Shown in pieces: positions 11,691-21,284 of a stretch of 64,000 nt of DNA. The notes beneath the pieces are model-generated. The model worked only from the letters and a program-made list of their open reading frames with translations. It was not told where the DNA came from and ran no database searches. The position numbers were made by a program, and so were the translations under genes. The stretch's first letter is position 1, and the number at the start of each line of letters is the position of its first letter. The DNA is from Beroe forskalii (Eukaryota; Ctenophora; Nuda; Beroida; Beroidae): assembly GCA_011033025.1 (NCBI GenBank), contig WFMF01000011.1, forward strand, positions 930,001 through 994,000, read 5' to 3'.

Positions 11691-12019
11691 AGGTGTTTAG
11701 CAAGCTGTTCCTTTTTAATATTTAGGACAAAAGGGTACAATAATTTCAGGGAACTTTTATTAAATAGTTACGTAATATCAAAATAAATACAATTTTCATT
11801 ACAAAATTTAAATAAAATTCGTCATTCATGAAAATGCTGATCTATTCAATTATCACTTCAAACTGCCATCGGCATGGCATCATCCTTTGCAGTCTGAAGT
11901 TGAATCGCATGAAATTTAATCTTGCAAGCAGTGCCAAGGAAGTATCACAAAAACATTGCGCCCATTAAACCAAGAATATTGCAGTATTTAACCCTAGTCC
12001 AATGCCCATGTCTTGAATG
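11691..12019. other. 3' flank of NDC1
   Basis: AT-rich DNA between the tandem array and the NDC1 stop. A minus-strand AATAAA (TTTATT at about 11757) could serve as the NDC1 polyadenylation signal, giving a 3' UTR of about 260 nt. Nothing else is seen. Confidence 0.4.
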
Positions 12020-15000
12020 CTAGTTGACTAAGTACTGCTGTAAAGTAGCAGTGGTGTCTGGCTGCAGGCTGAGGTTGAAGAGCGAGCTTTGGTATGTGCT
12101 AGTCACGTGGTACAGGAACAAGTGGAGGGATCGCTTCAGGTGGGCGTGGGACGAGGTGATAGAAACGAGGGGCGCCTAGAAAGGAAATATTGTCAGCATT
12201 ATTCAAGAAAATGATAGGTCAGGATTTTTGATCTGAAATTTTTGAAATTTCCGCCAAATTGATGAAATAAGTATTCACGTAACCCTGATCAGAAAACCTT
12301 AACATTTCGTTAGCAAATGCACACTTGATAATTCAGAAAACCCCCACTCTACCTGTTCGACCGCCCTCAGCGCCGCGCACACCGTGTCGAGTATCTCTGG
12401 CAGAACCAGCTGCACCACCCCGTATCTGTCCTCAGTTGGAGCTACACAACACAGCGCTTCGCACAACGCTCCACCTTCCTTCAAGAAGCTGACATCACGG
12501 AGCTTGTTCTCTTGGACAACCTCACTCAGTTCCGTTAACAGGTACTTGCCTGGGTGGGGTCACAATATAAGCGTCAATATCAGGCGATAACCCGAAGTTG
12601 TGCACTTTGAATATGGATCGATCGATAAAACGCGTAAAATGCCACAAAAATTCTATGAAAAGTAAATTGCATGCATTGCAAAATGCGCGTCTTTATCAAT
12701 TCCTTCATCGATCGATGCGTTTGCACACATATGGGCGATAGCGGGTTGATTTTAGACGGCCAAAATGATGTCCAATGTCCAGGGGGATAACTCGAAAAGA
12801 TGAGGCGTGAGCCATAGAAGTTTTGTGCAAGCAATTACATGTTTGTTTGAACTCACCAACTCTGCTACCCAGAGCGAACTCCCTGGCACTCTTCTTGAAA
12901 CTAATAAACGCATCGTTAGCAACCCCCGTGACGAATGCTGACACCTTACTGCTACTGCTGGCTGCAACAGGCAGGGTCTGGTTCATTGTCGTGTTATCTT
13001 TTAGCGAGTAGAGTTGGGTCTGTTTCTCTGCTGGGGTAGCTAGTGGTCGACATACTGGTCTCACTGTCTCTGGTTTAGCTGCACTTTCAGAGGTCACAGG
13101 AGCTGGTTTACTGATGGAAGAAATGTTATTTTAACCGCAATTTTCAATGCAATAAAAGTTTAAGTCAGAGCATTCCTTTCTTTTCCTAATAATTAACCCG
13201 AAGTTTTAAACACGATACAACTTAAATTTGCACGTATTTTTCGAAATCTGACGACTATAATCACATGATTATAGAAACCTCCAGATATCGAAACTTCTCG
13301 TACTATTTAAACGCTTTCCTTACACCCTAAGATGTATTTCTGTTTTTTAAACTCAAGTAACATCAAATTGTAACAACTAACTTGGAGAGTGATGCGGTGA
13401 ATGCTGCGAGGCCTGACACCCACTCCTTGTAGACAATATGCCAGAGAACCGGATGTCCATCCTGCAACCCTAACACTGTCTGTCTAGCAGCGTAGCTACC
13501 ACGACACGCAGACAGCAGATCTGTTAGGGCGTGGTGACGGGTCGTTGGGTTAGAACTGCGGAGCTGTTCAGAGCACTTCTCAACAGAGACCTTGCCTTTT
13601 ACCTGCGGGGATGGAGTATAAGATCGAGTATTCTATAATGATTGGATGTGCCATAAGAAATTGAACATTTCCTAGTCAATTTAAAGGACAAATCTACCCC
13701 AATCTACAAATCGACGGATCTCCCGCAGATCAAACCAACAACCGACTAAGTAGATCCTATAGATTCGAATTCCGACCTGCCACAAACCTTTGGAATGGTG
13801 CTGCTATCCACAGTATGCAATACAGCCTGGTACCCAACATTCAGCATAAGATGTGTTAGGAATGTCGTTAGGAAGATGTTTATCAGTGTTGACGGTCTGA
13901 TCAGAAAGTAGTAAGATAGTTCGTGGGGTGGCGAGCCACATGCGATGCTAGTCAAGGCTGTCAGGTCCTTATCTGAAGAGAGAAAATCTAGTGAAGGAAG
14001 AAACATTAAAACCAGCAATAATGCACAAATGATTAGAAAAGCGATATATTTTGGACAAGAACCCCTTCCTTTCAGCTGTGAAGTGTGAACGATGACTACG
14101 TGAGTGTAAAAACTTATATAATAGAATGTAGACTGGGAGACAGTAGCGGCCGACCTGCAATAAAGTTCAATCAGTAATCCAGATGCGGCTATTTAATAGA
14201 ATTTAACTGTTAACAGCGTTTCTCAAGATGATACGGAGGAACTCTTCGACGTCACCCCTCCAAATTTCGGTTGATGCAAGTTGAATTTCGGGGGTACGCG
14301 CAAAAACGCGCGCAATTTTAGAACGATAGTGTTGAATCTAACAGGTTTCGTACAACGGTAAGTGCTTCGCGCGTTACGTTTATTTGAGAAAGAAGACCTT
14401 ATTTCCAACAAAAGCGACACGAAATATGCGAGGCAAATCGAAGCGAAATCGGAGTCCTGGCATTTCTTTTAAAACCTTGACAGACCATTTGCGACGAAGA
14501 AGTCTATCGTCATACATCCAAGGCCCTTCCAAATCACGCTTATGTGAGGAAATTGACAGAAAACGATGACACGAGTGAAAAACCAAATGGTATAATTTAA
14601 AATAGTACAGAAAATCAAAAACATATAAGGTACCTGTAGAGACTGTTTGAATGATTCCTTCAACCAAGAAGTGAGATTCAACTTTAATTTGTTAAACCAA
14701 CGTATCTTAAATATGGCGATTTCTAGAGCGATGGATTTAAACACTGTTAGAATTGATCAAGTTGGTTGTTTAATGATTTAATACAACAACGAAGTTTGAA
14801 TCAAGTTCTGTAATCAAAACCAACTTTTCCTTTTAAAATAATCATACCTTAACGACCAGAGGTGGTGTACTTGTATTTGTAGTGAATTAAGCTATCAAAC
14901 ATAAAGTACTGCGCTGTAACTGTACCCCAAAACAGAGACAAGTTGATGTTCAGCGCGTCTGTGAACCTGGGACGTTGGAAATTGAAGTGGAAATCCTTAG

Positions 15001-16000
15001 GGGAATTTTACTCAGGAACCGTTGAGAAAAGTAACAAGAAAAATTACAATTTAGAGGAGAAATGATGATTATGGCACAGAGCATTGAGGGCTGGATCTCA
15101 ATCTAGCCCCATTGAAACACTAAAATTAAAGTAAACAAGCCCAAATTCTTACCAGATATTTGTAATTCCTGACATGAAGTAACTGAAGACAAGGTTAGCA
15201 CCGAAAAGTAGCAGGATTTCCTTGGTGAAATACGACTTGATTGTAGATAACCTGAAATAATCAACTTTGCTATAAAGCTATAATTGTCATAGTGGCCATC
15301 CAGAAATGAGCTCAACAAAAATCGGCCTTTTTTGAACATACATACTTACTACCTCATCCGTACTTCATCATTTCCAAAACATATATCCATACCCAAGTGA
15401 TGAGTTCATTTCTGGACGGCCCCTTATACCAACTTTACTTAATCTTCGAATCACCCTCCAAATCACAAAAAATTGGAAATATTGTTAGTTTGCGAATTAC
15501 CTGGTTGTAGGTTTATTAACGCTAGGGGTACAAAGGATAAGGAATGTAGAACAGTACAGGGAAAGAAGAGTAACACTACCCAACCAGCACTGTATCACAC
15601 CGCTCTGAAATAGGTAGATTTTATTAGGGGCTGGTTGATAAAGGAAATAAATGATTGATGCGATTCCGAATCAAGAAAATAAAGACTGCTCCAGTTTACT
15701 ATTCCTTACACATAGACTAAATGCATTGCAAAAGAAAATTTAAGAGGTTTGAACTTTTGAAGTGCAAACAACCCTTTCGGGTGTGACAGTTGGAACTCAG
15801 TTTGCACGTGCTTTGTGTGCGCGGCGTATAGACACGTGATGTCTCTACGCCGCGCACACATACCACGTGCAAACGCCGCGCAAAAATGCAGTTCGAACTA
15901 CTCAAGTTAAACTCACCAGTGACATGAATGGGAGAGTAAGTGGTGTCAGTATCAGCAGTACTGGTAACAGAAGGGAGAGGGTTAGCTCGACCTGTTTCAT
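12020..16000 (-). CDS. NDC1: Nucleoporin NDC1 (TMEM48), 11 exons
   Basis: NDC1 is a membrane nucleoporin that anchors the pore complex and helps insert it into the nuclear envelope. Exons, in gene order: 16000-15917, 15604-15501, 15251-15153, 14966-14857, 14743-14634, 14154-14100, 13972-13788, 13602-13382, 13110-12857, 12549-12353, 12175-12020. All phases agree and give about 524 residues; the human protein is longer (674), mainly in the middle linker. Hydrophobic exons 1-7 form the six-helix membrane part. The C-terminal half holds the best anchor, TEDRYGVVQLVLPEIL, matching human TEDRFGVVQTTLPAIL, and the final helix region. Exon 4 is followed by two possible donors. The one at 14857 keeps the frame; the stronger-looking one at 14848 would include a TAA. 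NDC1 is the last gene of a same-strand cluster, 334 bp downstream of RPLP1. Confidence 0.92.
15788..15900. mobile_element. GCGC foldback element with AGTTCGAACT-like ends, copy 1, in NDC1 intron 1
   Basis: Inverted arms GTGTGCGCGGCGTA(T/G)AGA and TCTCTACGCCGCGCACAC lie inside, with CACGTGC and GCACGTG outside them. The right end is 17 bp from the NDC1 exon 1 donor. A relative lies at 40097-40230, next to an ODF2 exon. Confidence 0.7.
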
Positions 16001-16334
16001 ACTGATATCTGCCAGGGTCTATGTTAGCCGGGAATATTCAGAATATTTGTACATTTTCATTTGGTACAGAAGAATTTGAAAATTCATGAAATTGGACTTT
16101 TTGTTAAAAATATATTCAGATTTTTGAGACTCTTCCAGCTCCAAATTGCTAATTTTCAACCCCCTGAATACGTTTCAACTTGTGAATTTCAATTTAATCA
16201 TCATTCATCAATTTAAACATCCCACCCCAATTATCAAAGACAATCAATCAGTGCAGTAGATAACAAATAAAACAGCTGCATTTCAAATAAATAAAAACCT
16301 GACACAAACAACAACAATTCGATTAACGCTACAG

Positions 16335-16664
16335 TTAATCAAACAACGAGAATCCCATGTCATCGTCTGATTCCTCCTCCTCTGATTCTTCCTTCTCCTC
16401 CTCCTTTTCCTCTTCTTCAGCTGCCGCTGCTCCCCCTGTGGCTGCACCTGCGCCAGCCCCCACTGCGGGCCCGGCCCCCACGCAGCTAATCAGGGACCCC
16501 ACGTCCTTATCTCCCAGGCATTTAGTGAAGAGGGAAGGCCAGATGGGCTCGATTTCCACTCCCGCAGCTTTGCACAGGGCGTTGATCTTGTCGGCGGTGA
16601 TGGGAACATCGTCATCGTGAAGGATCAGAGCGCTGTAGACGCAGGCAAGCTCGGAGACAGACAT
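16335..16664 (-). CDS. RPLP1: 60S acidic ribosomal protein P1
   Basis: P1 pairs with P2 on the ribosomal stalk, where it recruits translation GTPases. The gene is one exon of 109 residues, the normal length for P1. It has the N-terminal helical dimerisation domain (starting [20 protein letters not shown]), an Ala/Gly hinge, a long Glu/Lys run and the conserved C-terminal [10 protein letters not shown] that contacts elongation factors. The ATG is preceded 20 nt upstream by a strong acceptor (CTTACTTCCCAG at about 16685). A TACTAAC-like branch site lies before it, and a GTGAGT donor lies only 47 bp further upstream. The 5' UTR is therefore spliced, either to a local exon or to a trans-spliced leader. 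Confidence 0.96.
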   Translation of the reverse strand: MSVSELACVYSALILHDDDVPITADKINALCKAAGVEIEPIWPSLFTKCLGDKDVGSLISCVGAGPAVGAGAGAATGGAAAAEEEEKEEEKEESEEEESDDDMGFSLFD

Positions 16665-17100
16665 GTCGTGTGGTTTTCTTGCTACTGGGAAGTAAGGGTG
16701 GTTAGTAGGGAAGTGAGGGCGATTAACTCACAGTTTCTTGAATAAGAGACAGTCAATAAGAAACTGTGCCATAGATTGTGAAATAAATAAATAAGACATT
16801 TGGCCATGATGATAAAATGGGTTTAGGTCATTTCAATTTCAAAGAATTCATAACGATATGAATAGCTGTGTCAAATTCCAAGTTCGTAAGCAAAGAGTCT
16901 CAGGGAAACAATGAAACACGCTTATCACATACAAATAAAAAGTGATTCAAAAAATCTTGAAATCTTCTCTCTAACATCTTGAGATCATCTTCTTCATTTA
17001 ATTAAAGCACAGCATCTTATCAATGGGAAGTGGTGTCTGAAATGGGAGGGAGTTTTCAAGATAGTTTGGGTATCACGTTGCTCTGAGAGAGAAGAAAGGT
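16665..17100. other. RPL41-RPLP1 intergenic region
   Basis: This holds the probable RPLP1 5' UTR intron (about 16685-16731) and the 3' flank of RPL41 copy A. No other gene was seen. Confidence 0.5.
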
Positions 17101-17178
17101 CTACTTAGACCTGGCTCTCATCTTCTTCCTCTTCCTCTTCAACCTTCGCATACGTTTCTTCTTCCACTTGTCACGCAT
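17101..17178 (-). CDS. RPL41: 60S ribosomal protein L41 (eL41), copy A
   Basis: Ribosomal protein L41 is the smallest ribosomal protein and forms a bridge between subunits. The 25-codon ORF reads [19 protein letters not shown] then MRARSK, an almost exact match to the 25-residue animal L41 ([25 protein letters not shown]). It is too short for routine ORF calling. The ATG follows ACTAG-CA directly, so an acceptor probably lies 2 nt upstream of the start. A second copy at 17684-17761 encodes the same peptide. Confidence 0.95.
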   Translation of the reverse strand: [25 protein letters not shown]

Positions 17179-17683
17179 TGCTAGTCGGAGAGTTATTTAG
17201 GTAATGGGTAAGGAAAACGAAAATTCCCAGATTAACAAATCAGACATTTTATTCAGGCGATAATTTCAAAAAGAAATGGAGAGATAATCCTAAATTTGAT
17301 TGTTAATTTTAAAGCACAACTCATGAAGAAATTCATTGTCAATTGACAAGCCTAACGGATGGATTTTTCATCGCCCGAAGTTGAGTCGATCAAAACAGAA
17401 GGACAATATTTTTGAGATTACCAACATCATTCGAAATCAGTCAAACAGAATCATCCCCGTTCCAATAAATATCTAAAAACATAAGAAACAAGGACGTGAC
17501 AGCACACGATCTCTGACTGACTTTGACATCTGATTTCCTCTTGCATATTTCTACTTCATCTTCAAAACATTTAGTGTCTTCTGAATATTTAGTCTCTAAC
17601 AAAAGCTAAAAGAATTTGTTCGGGATATGTCTAGTGTCTTCAGGAAAGTCTGCAAATCATGGAAGTGTTCAGAGAGGAGAGAT
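17179..17683. other. Spacer between the two RPL41 copies
   Basis: AT-rich DNA. I see no further ORF, and no clear similarity to the flank of the other copy beyond the coding part and a pyrimidine tract before each start. Confidence 0.5.
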
Positions 17684-17761
17684 CTACTTAGACCTAGCTC
17701 TCATCTTCTTCCTCTTCCTCTTCAACCTTCGCATACGTTTCTTCTTCCACTTGTCACGCAT
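17684..17761 (-). CDS. RPL41: 60S ribosomal protein L41 (eL41), copy B
   Basis: This encodes the same 25 residues as the copy at 17101-17178; the coding bases differ at one silent site (GCT for GCC, Ala). The start is preceded by CCTCAATCCTCTCGAG-CA, again an acceptor-like site 2 nt before ATG. The copies are about 0.5 kb apart in tandem. Identity of the coding part with unlike flanks suggests either an old duplication kept uniform by selection or conversion, or a recent short duplication. Confidence 0.94.
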   Translation of the reverse strand: [25 protein letters not shown]

Positions 17762-18133
17762 TGCTCGAGAGGATTGAGGGGTTAAGATACTCCCAGGGTT
17801 AAAAAGATGCACTATCGTAATAGTATGAAGATTTCCATGAAGAATAATTAATTCAATTCATAGAGGCATCATGTTACATCATTCATGCATCATTCATGCA
17901 TGAAAGCAGTGTTCTTTCTAATTTCCCACAAAAACGCAATTAAAATTCAAATATTATGTTAATCAACAATATTGAGAAATTCTACATTCAAGAAAACAAT
18001 TGTTGGTACACATTGCTAATGAAATGCCAAGTTAGAAACTTTATTAACTTCAAATCAATATCTCATTGAATAAATCCTGAAAGCACAAATCTTCAAAATA
18101 ATTAAGTCTGAATTTAAAATAAATCATTTCTCC
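17762..18133. other. RRP9-RPL41 intergenic region
   Basis: This holds the RRP9 3' flank, with a minus-strand AATAAA as TTTATT near 18043, and the pyrimidine-rich leader of RPL41 copy B. No other gene was seen. Confidence 0.5.
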
Positions 18134-19381
18134 TCACCTATCTACAGGCTCATCCTCAATAACCACCGGGTAAACCAGGACCTTGTTCCTTGTCTTCTTA
18201 TCCACCCACCACCTCCCTCTCCTGTGCTCCTGACCCACAGCCACCGCCACACATGAGGCATCAGGTGGCATCACGATGCCGTTCACAGTGCCACCAACTT
18301 CTACACTCCTGATACACTCCAAGGACCGGTAAGTCTCACCACACGCCCACACTTTTACCTGTCCATCATTAGCCCCACTCAGAAAACACTCAGTGTTCTT
18401 AATGGCACAAACTGCTGAAATCCAACTCCCGGCCCCGTGGGCATGGAGCTTTGTGATCGTGGGTTTCTTCTTCTTGATATGCCACACGCATAACGCGTTA
18501 TTCTGACACCCCGTTACAAAGTGTTCTTCGTTTAACATCGACACACAATCCAGCACAGAGTTCTGGTGAGCATTGAAAACTAGCTGCGACTCCTCCGGTA
18601 TCTTCCAGATTCTCAGAGTTTTATCATGTCCCCCGACAGTTACCACACGTTCCTGCAGGAAACTGTCCATTCCGGTCACCTGATCCTGGTGTCCGTACAG
18701 ACTCTCAACATACAACATATCATCACAGTTCCACAGATTTACTGTCCGATCTGCTGACCCTGACATCAGTAGGTGACTGTTCCGTTGGAAGGCCAGGGCA
18801 GTGATAGGACCTCGGTGTTTGGTGAACTTCTTAACCACAGTCATAGTCGTGATATCCCAGACCAGGACTAGTTTGTCCAGACCACCACTTGCCAGATACA
18901 TGTTATCTGTGGTAGCTGCCAGGGCTAATATCTGTTTCTTAGAATCGTGTTTAACGGCTGCTAACTGCTTTCCCGAACTCAAGTCCCACTTGATTATGGC
19001 CCCGCATTTAGAAGCCGAATAGAGAAAAGTATCAGTGATAGCTAGACATGTTGGAGACAGTCTATGTCCTCGACTAAGAGAGAACTTGTTCTCCAGAATA
19101 CACAACCTCTTCCCCACTCGTCGTTCTAACTTCCCCTTCTCCGCTAGCACATCTTGTTGCAGCCGGTGGGCTATGAGATCTCGGTTGATTTCAGCATCAG
19201 TTTCACTCTTCACTTGCTCATTCTCAAGCTTCTCTAGGTACTGTTTTGCCAGACGGATGCGTTTTGCCTGCGAGGTTTCCTCAATACTTCCCTCGTCTGA
19301 GGAAGCATCATCCTCGCCTTCACTGTCACTGAAGTCAGAGTCTATTTCCTCAACAGGCTCGTCAGCTTCACGTTTAGACAT
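18134..19381 (-). CDS. RRP9: U3 snoRNP protein RRP9 (U3-55K), WD40 protein
   Basis: RRP9 binds the box B/C motif of U3 snoRNA in the nucleolus and takes part in early 18S rRNA processing. The ORF is a single 415-residue exon; human RRP9 is 475 residues. The first 45 residues are acidic with a basic KR patch, a helical segment follows (RIRLAKQYLEKLE), and from about residue 100 there are six or seven WD40 blades (for example LVLVWD, RTVNLWN, KTLRIWK, NALCVWH, GQVKVWA). The C-terminal RRGRWW block is typical of RRP9. A strong pyrimidine tract and acceptor (TTTCTTTTTTAG at about 19460) lies 77 nt upstream of the ATG. A GTGAGG sits right at the stop, so a small extra 3' exon is possible. Confidence 0.95.
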   Translation of the reverse strand: MSKREADEPVEEIDSDFSDSEGEDDASSDEGSIEETSQAKRIRLAKQYLEKLENEQVKSETDAEINRDLIAHRLQQDVLAEKGKLERRVGKRLCILENKFSLSRGHRLSPTCLAITDTFLYSASKCGAIIKWDLSSGKQLAAVKHDSKKQILALAATTDNMYLASGGLDKLVLVWDITTMTVVKKFTKHRGPITALAFQRNSHLLMSGSADRTVNLWNCDDMLYVESLYGHQDQVTGMDSFLQERVVTVGGHDKTLRIWKIPEESQLVFNAHQNSVLDCVSMLNEEHFVTGCQNNALCVWHIKKKKPTITKLHAHGAGSWISAVCAIKNTECFLSGANDGQVKVWACGETYRSLECIRSVEVGGTVNGIVMPPDASCVAVAVGQEHRRGRWWVDKKTRNKVLVYPVVIEDEPVDR

Positions 19382-19637
19382 TGTGATCTTTTGTCATGTG
19401 TTGCTCAGTTAGAGTTAGTTTCGTTAACCTTATAAATGAAACGTACGAATAAACTGATCTAAAAAAGAAAGGATCGAAGTAGCGAGTTTTTATTTCTTCA
19501 GTAATTTAATTACTTATCAGGGGAGGAATCACATAAACATACAGCCCATTTTGATGTAATTCTTTAGGAGTAACGGGAAGGGATCAGGATGAATGAAACA
19601 GTGAAACGGCAGTCTCCAATAAATAAAAACATTAGAA

Positions 19638-20417
19638 ATTAGGCCTTGATAGCATACACTCTCTGACTGAAATGTGCGTTCTTCTTATGTTGTCGTTTGG
19701 TCTTGAGTCCTGCTTCGTGTTTAGTAAGAGCCCTCCTTAGAGCTCGGGTCTTCTTTGGCCTCAAGTCAAGAGGCATGTACCTGGTGAATGGTTCATGTCA
19801 AAATGGGCTAGTACTAGTTTTACAATGGAAGCAATTCCGAGAATTTTAGAACTTATTGAAATGAATGAAAATTAAGTCAAAACATTGGAAATCGAAATTG
19901 GGGAATTAAGAACTACGACCACTCCTCACTTCAATCAGTCAGATTCCACCTAGTAATAAGTTACAACAAACGTGCACACACTACACAGAACAAGACTCAC
20001 TTCTTTTCTGGTAGAATTTGCGCAGGTTCTCCCTCTGATTGGCTCTGAGGACAGTGTGACAACGGGCAATGGACTTCCTCACATCCTTGATCTTGCTCAA
20101 CTTGTTGGTTGCTCCCCCAGTAACTTTCTGGACCTGAAATAGAACTGAATATCACTGCATTTTCTTCAAACAATTACAGGATTCGTGTTGAGATGATAGA
20201 GAATTATTGTCTTTATTAGGTGTTATATCACTGCTTATAACTGACAAGAAATTGCTCTAAAGGAAATTTTCAAATTGCAACTCATGTTTCATAGTTACCA
20301 ATACTCAGGATACACACATACCTGCAGGTTGGACAGCTCTGTCTTCAGATCTTCCAGCTGCTTAACCAGCTCATCTTTGTTCTTAGCCCGGAGAGCCGGA
20401 GCCTTGACACGGACCAT
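19638..20417 (-). CDS. RPL35: 60S ribosomal protein L35 (uL29), 3 exons; frame does not close cleanly
   Basis: L35 is a large-subunit protein near the peptide exit tunnel. Exon 1 (20417-20322) encodes [20 protein letters not shown] and on. Exon 2 (20133-20001) encodes [18 protein letters not shown] up to LRKFYQKR. Exon 3 (19780-19638) encodes [20 protein letters not shown] and ends RVYAIKA. All three match animal L35, and the summed coding length (372 nt) gives exactly 123 residues plus stop, as in human. However, exon 2 ends in phase 1 while exon 3 reads as L35 only from phase 2, and the last residues (RVYAIKA) sit in another frame than the preceding KKER. These are two compensating one-base offsets. 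Assembly error, a misread base on my part, or decay are all possible. The neighbours are also ribosome genes. Confidence 0.9.
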
Positions 20418-20937
20418 GGCTCAAATTTGATTGTGGGTTCAGCAACAGTTGATGTTTGGAGAAACTAATCTAAAAGTCATGTATATTTGGGAACTGCAAG
20501 ATTGTCGATACCCCTCTGCCACCTTATACAACTGCCACTTTGCACTGCCCAATTGATATACTGATACTATTCATTGCATGGCAGCTGCAGCTAAGCAAAG
20601 ACCAACCAAGAAAGAAGGTGTTTATCTTGATAATAGGCTCACCAGTAGAAGAATCTATCTAAAAAACATGACCATCCAACTCATGTCTGAGTAATGTTAG
20701 AGGATTTCCAGCATGACAACCAACAGTATCAATTGAATCTAGAACATGAAATTAACAATAAATGCAAGTTTGAATAACTTTTTGTAATTTTATGGCAAAA
20801 CACTGGACCAGTAAATGAGATTTAGTCCTATCTTAAATGTACTGCTGGTTGTCAAATCTGGGGGCAGAAGGACACAGAGGGGGTCCCACAGTGAGAAACC
20901 AGTTAAAATTCAGGGTAAGATAAAAACTTCAAAGGAA

Positions 20938-21284
20938 TTATTTCAATTCTTTGACAGTGAGGCCAGGTGGGAGGGATTGCTTCAGCTTGTCAGCTTTCTC
21001 TGGGTCCACAACACTGAGAGTGTACAAGTAACTGCTGCATCGAACCTGCAAGAAGTTTAAGGTAGTCCTAATATTTGAATTAGGTTTACATCTCTCCAAA
21101 TAAAATGAAACCAGACTGCAAAGCCGAGATAGACAAATAGTATCATTCACCCTGTCTCACCCCATCTAATCAACATAGAAAACAATAATGCTAAATCCTT
21201 TGTCCTGATGATCTTCACTGACTTGGCATCTGGCTTTCTTGCTTTCAAGAGAAAGTCCTTGATCTCCAAAATTTGCTTGGGCAT
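20938..21284 (-). CDS. RPL38: 60S ribosomal protein L38 (eL38), two exons; inner junction unresolved
   Basis: L38 is a 70-residue large-subunit protein. Exon 1 starts at 21284 and reads [20 protein letters not shown] then [10 protein letters not shown], ending its similarity at about 21195. The last exon (21045-20938) reads [20 protein letters not shown] and ends [11 protein letters not shown] with TAA. Animal L38 has about five residues (NVKFK) between these blocks. They are not found at the end of exon 1, and no GT donor is visible there. A tiny exon, an assembly gap or an error may explain this. The ATG is preceded by CTTAACTCTAG and a 12-nt leader, again an acceptor near the start. Confidence 0.9.

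Noticed and set aside
16357-16620. Plus-strand ORF of poly-Ser/Ala
   Set aside because: Antisense shadow of the Glu/Ala-rich RPLP1 tail.
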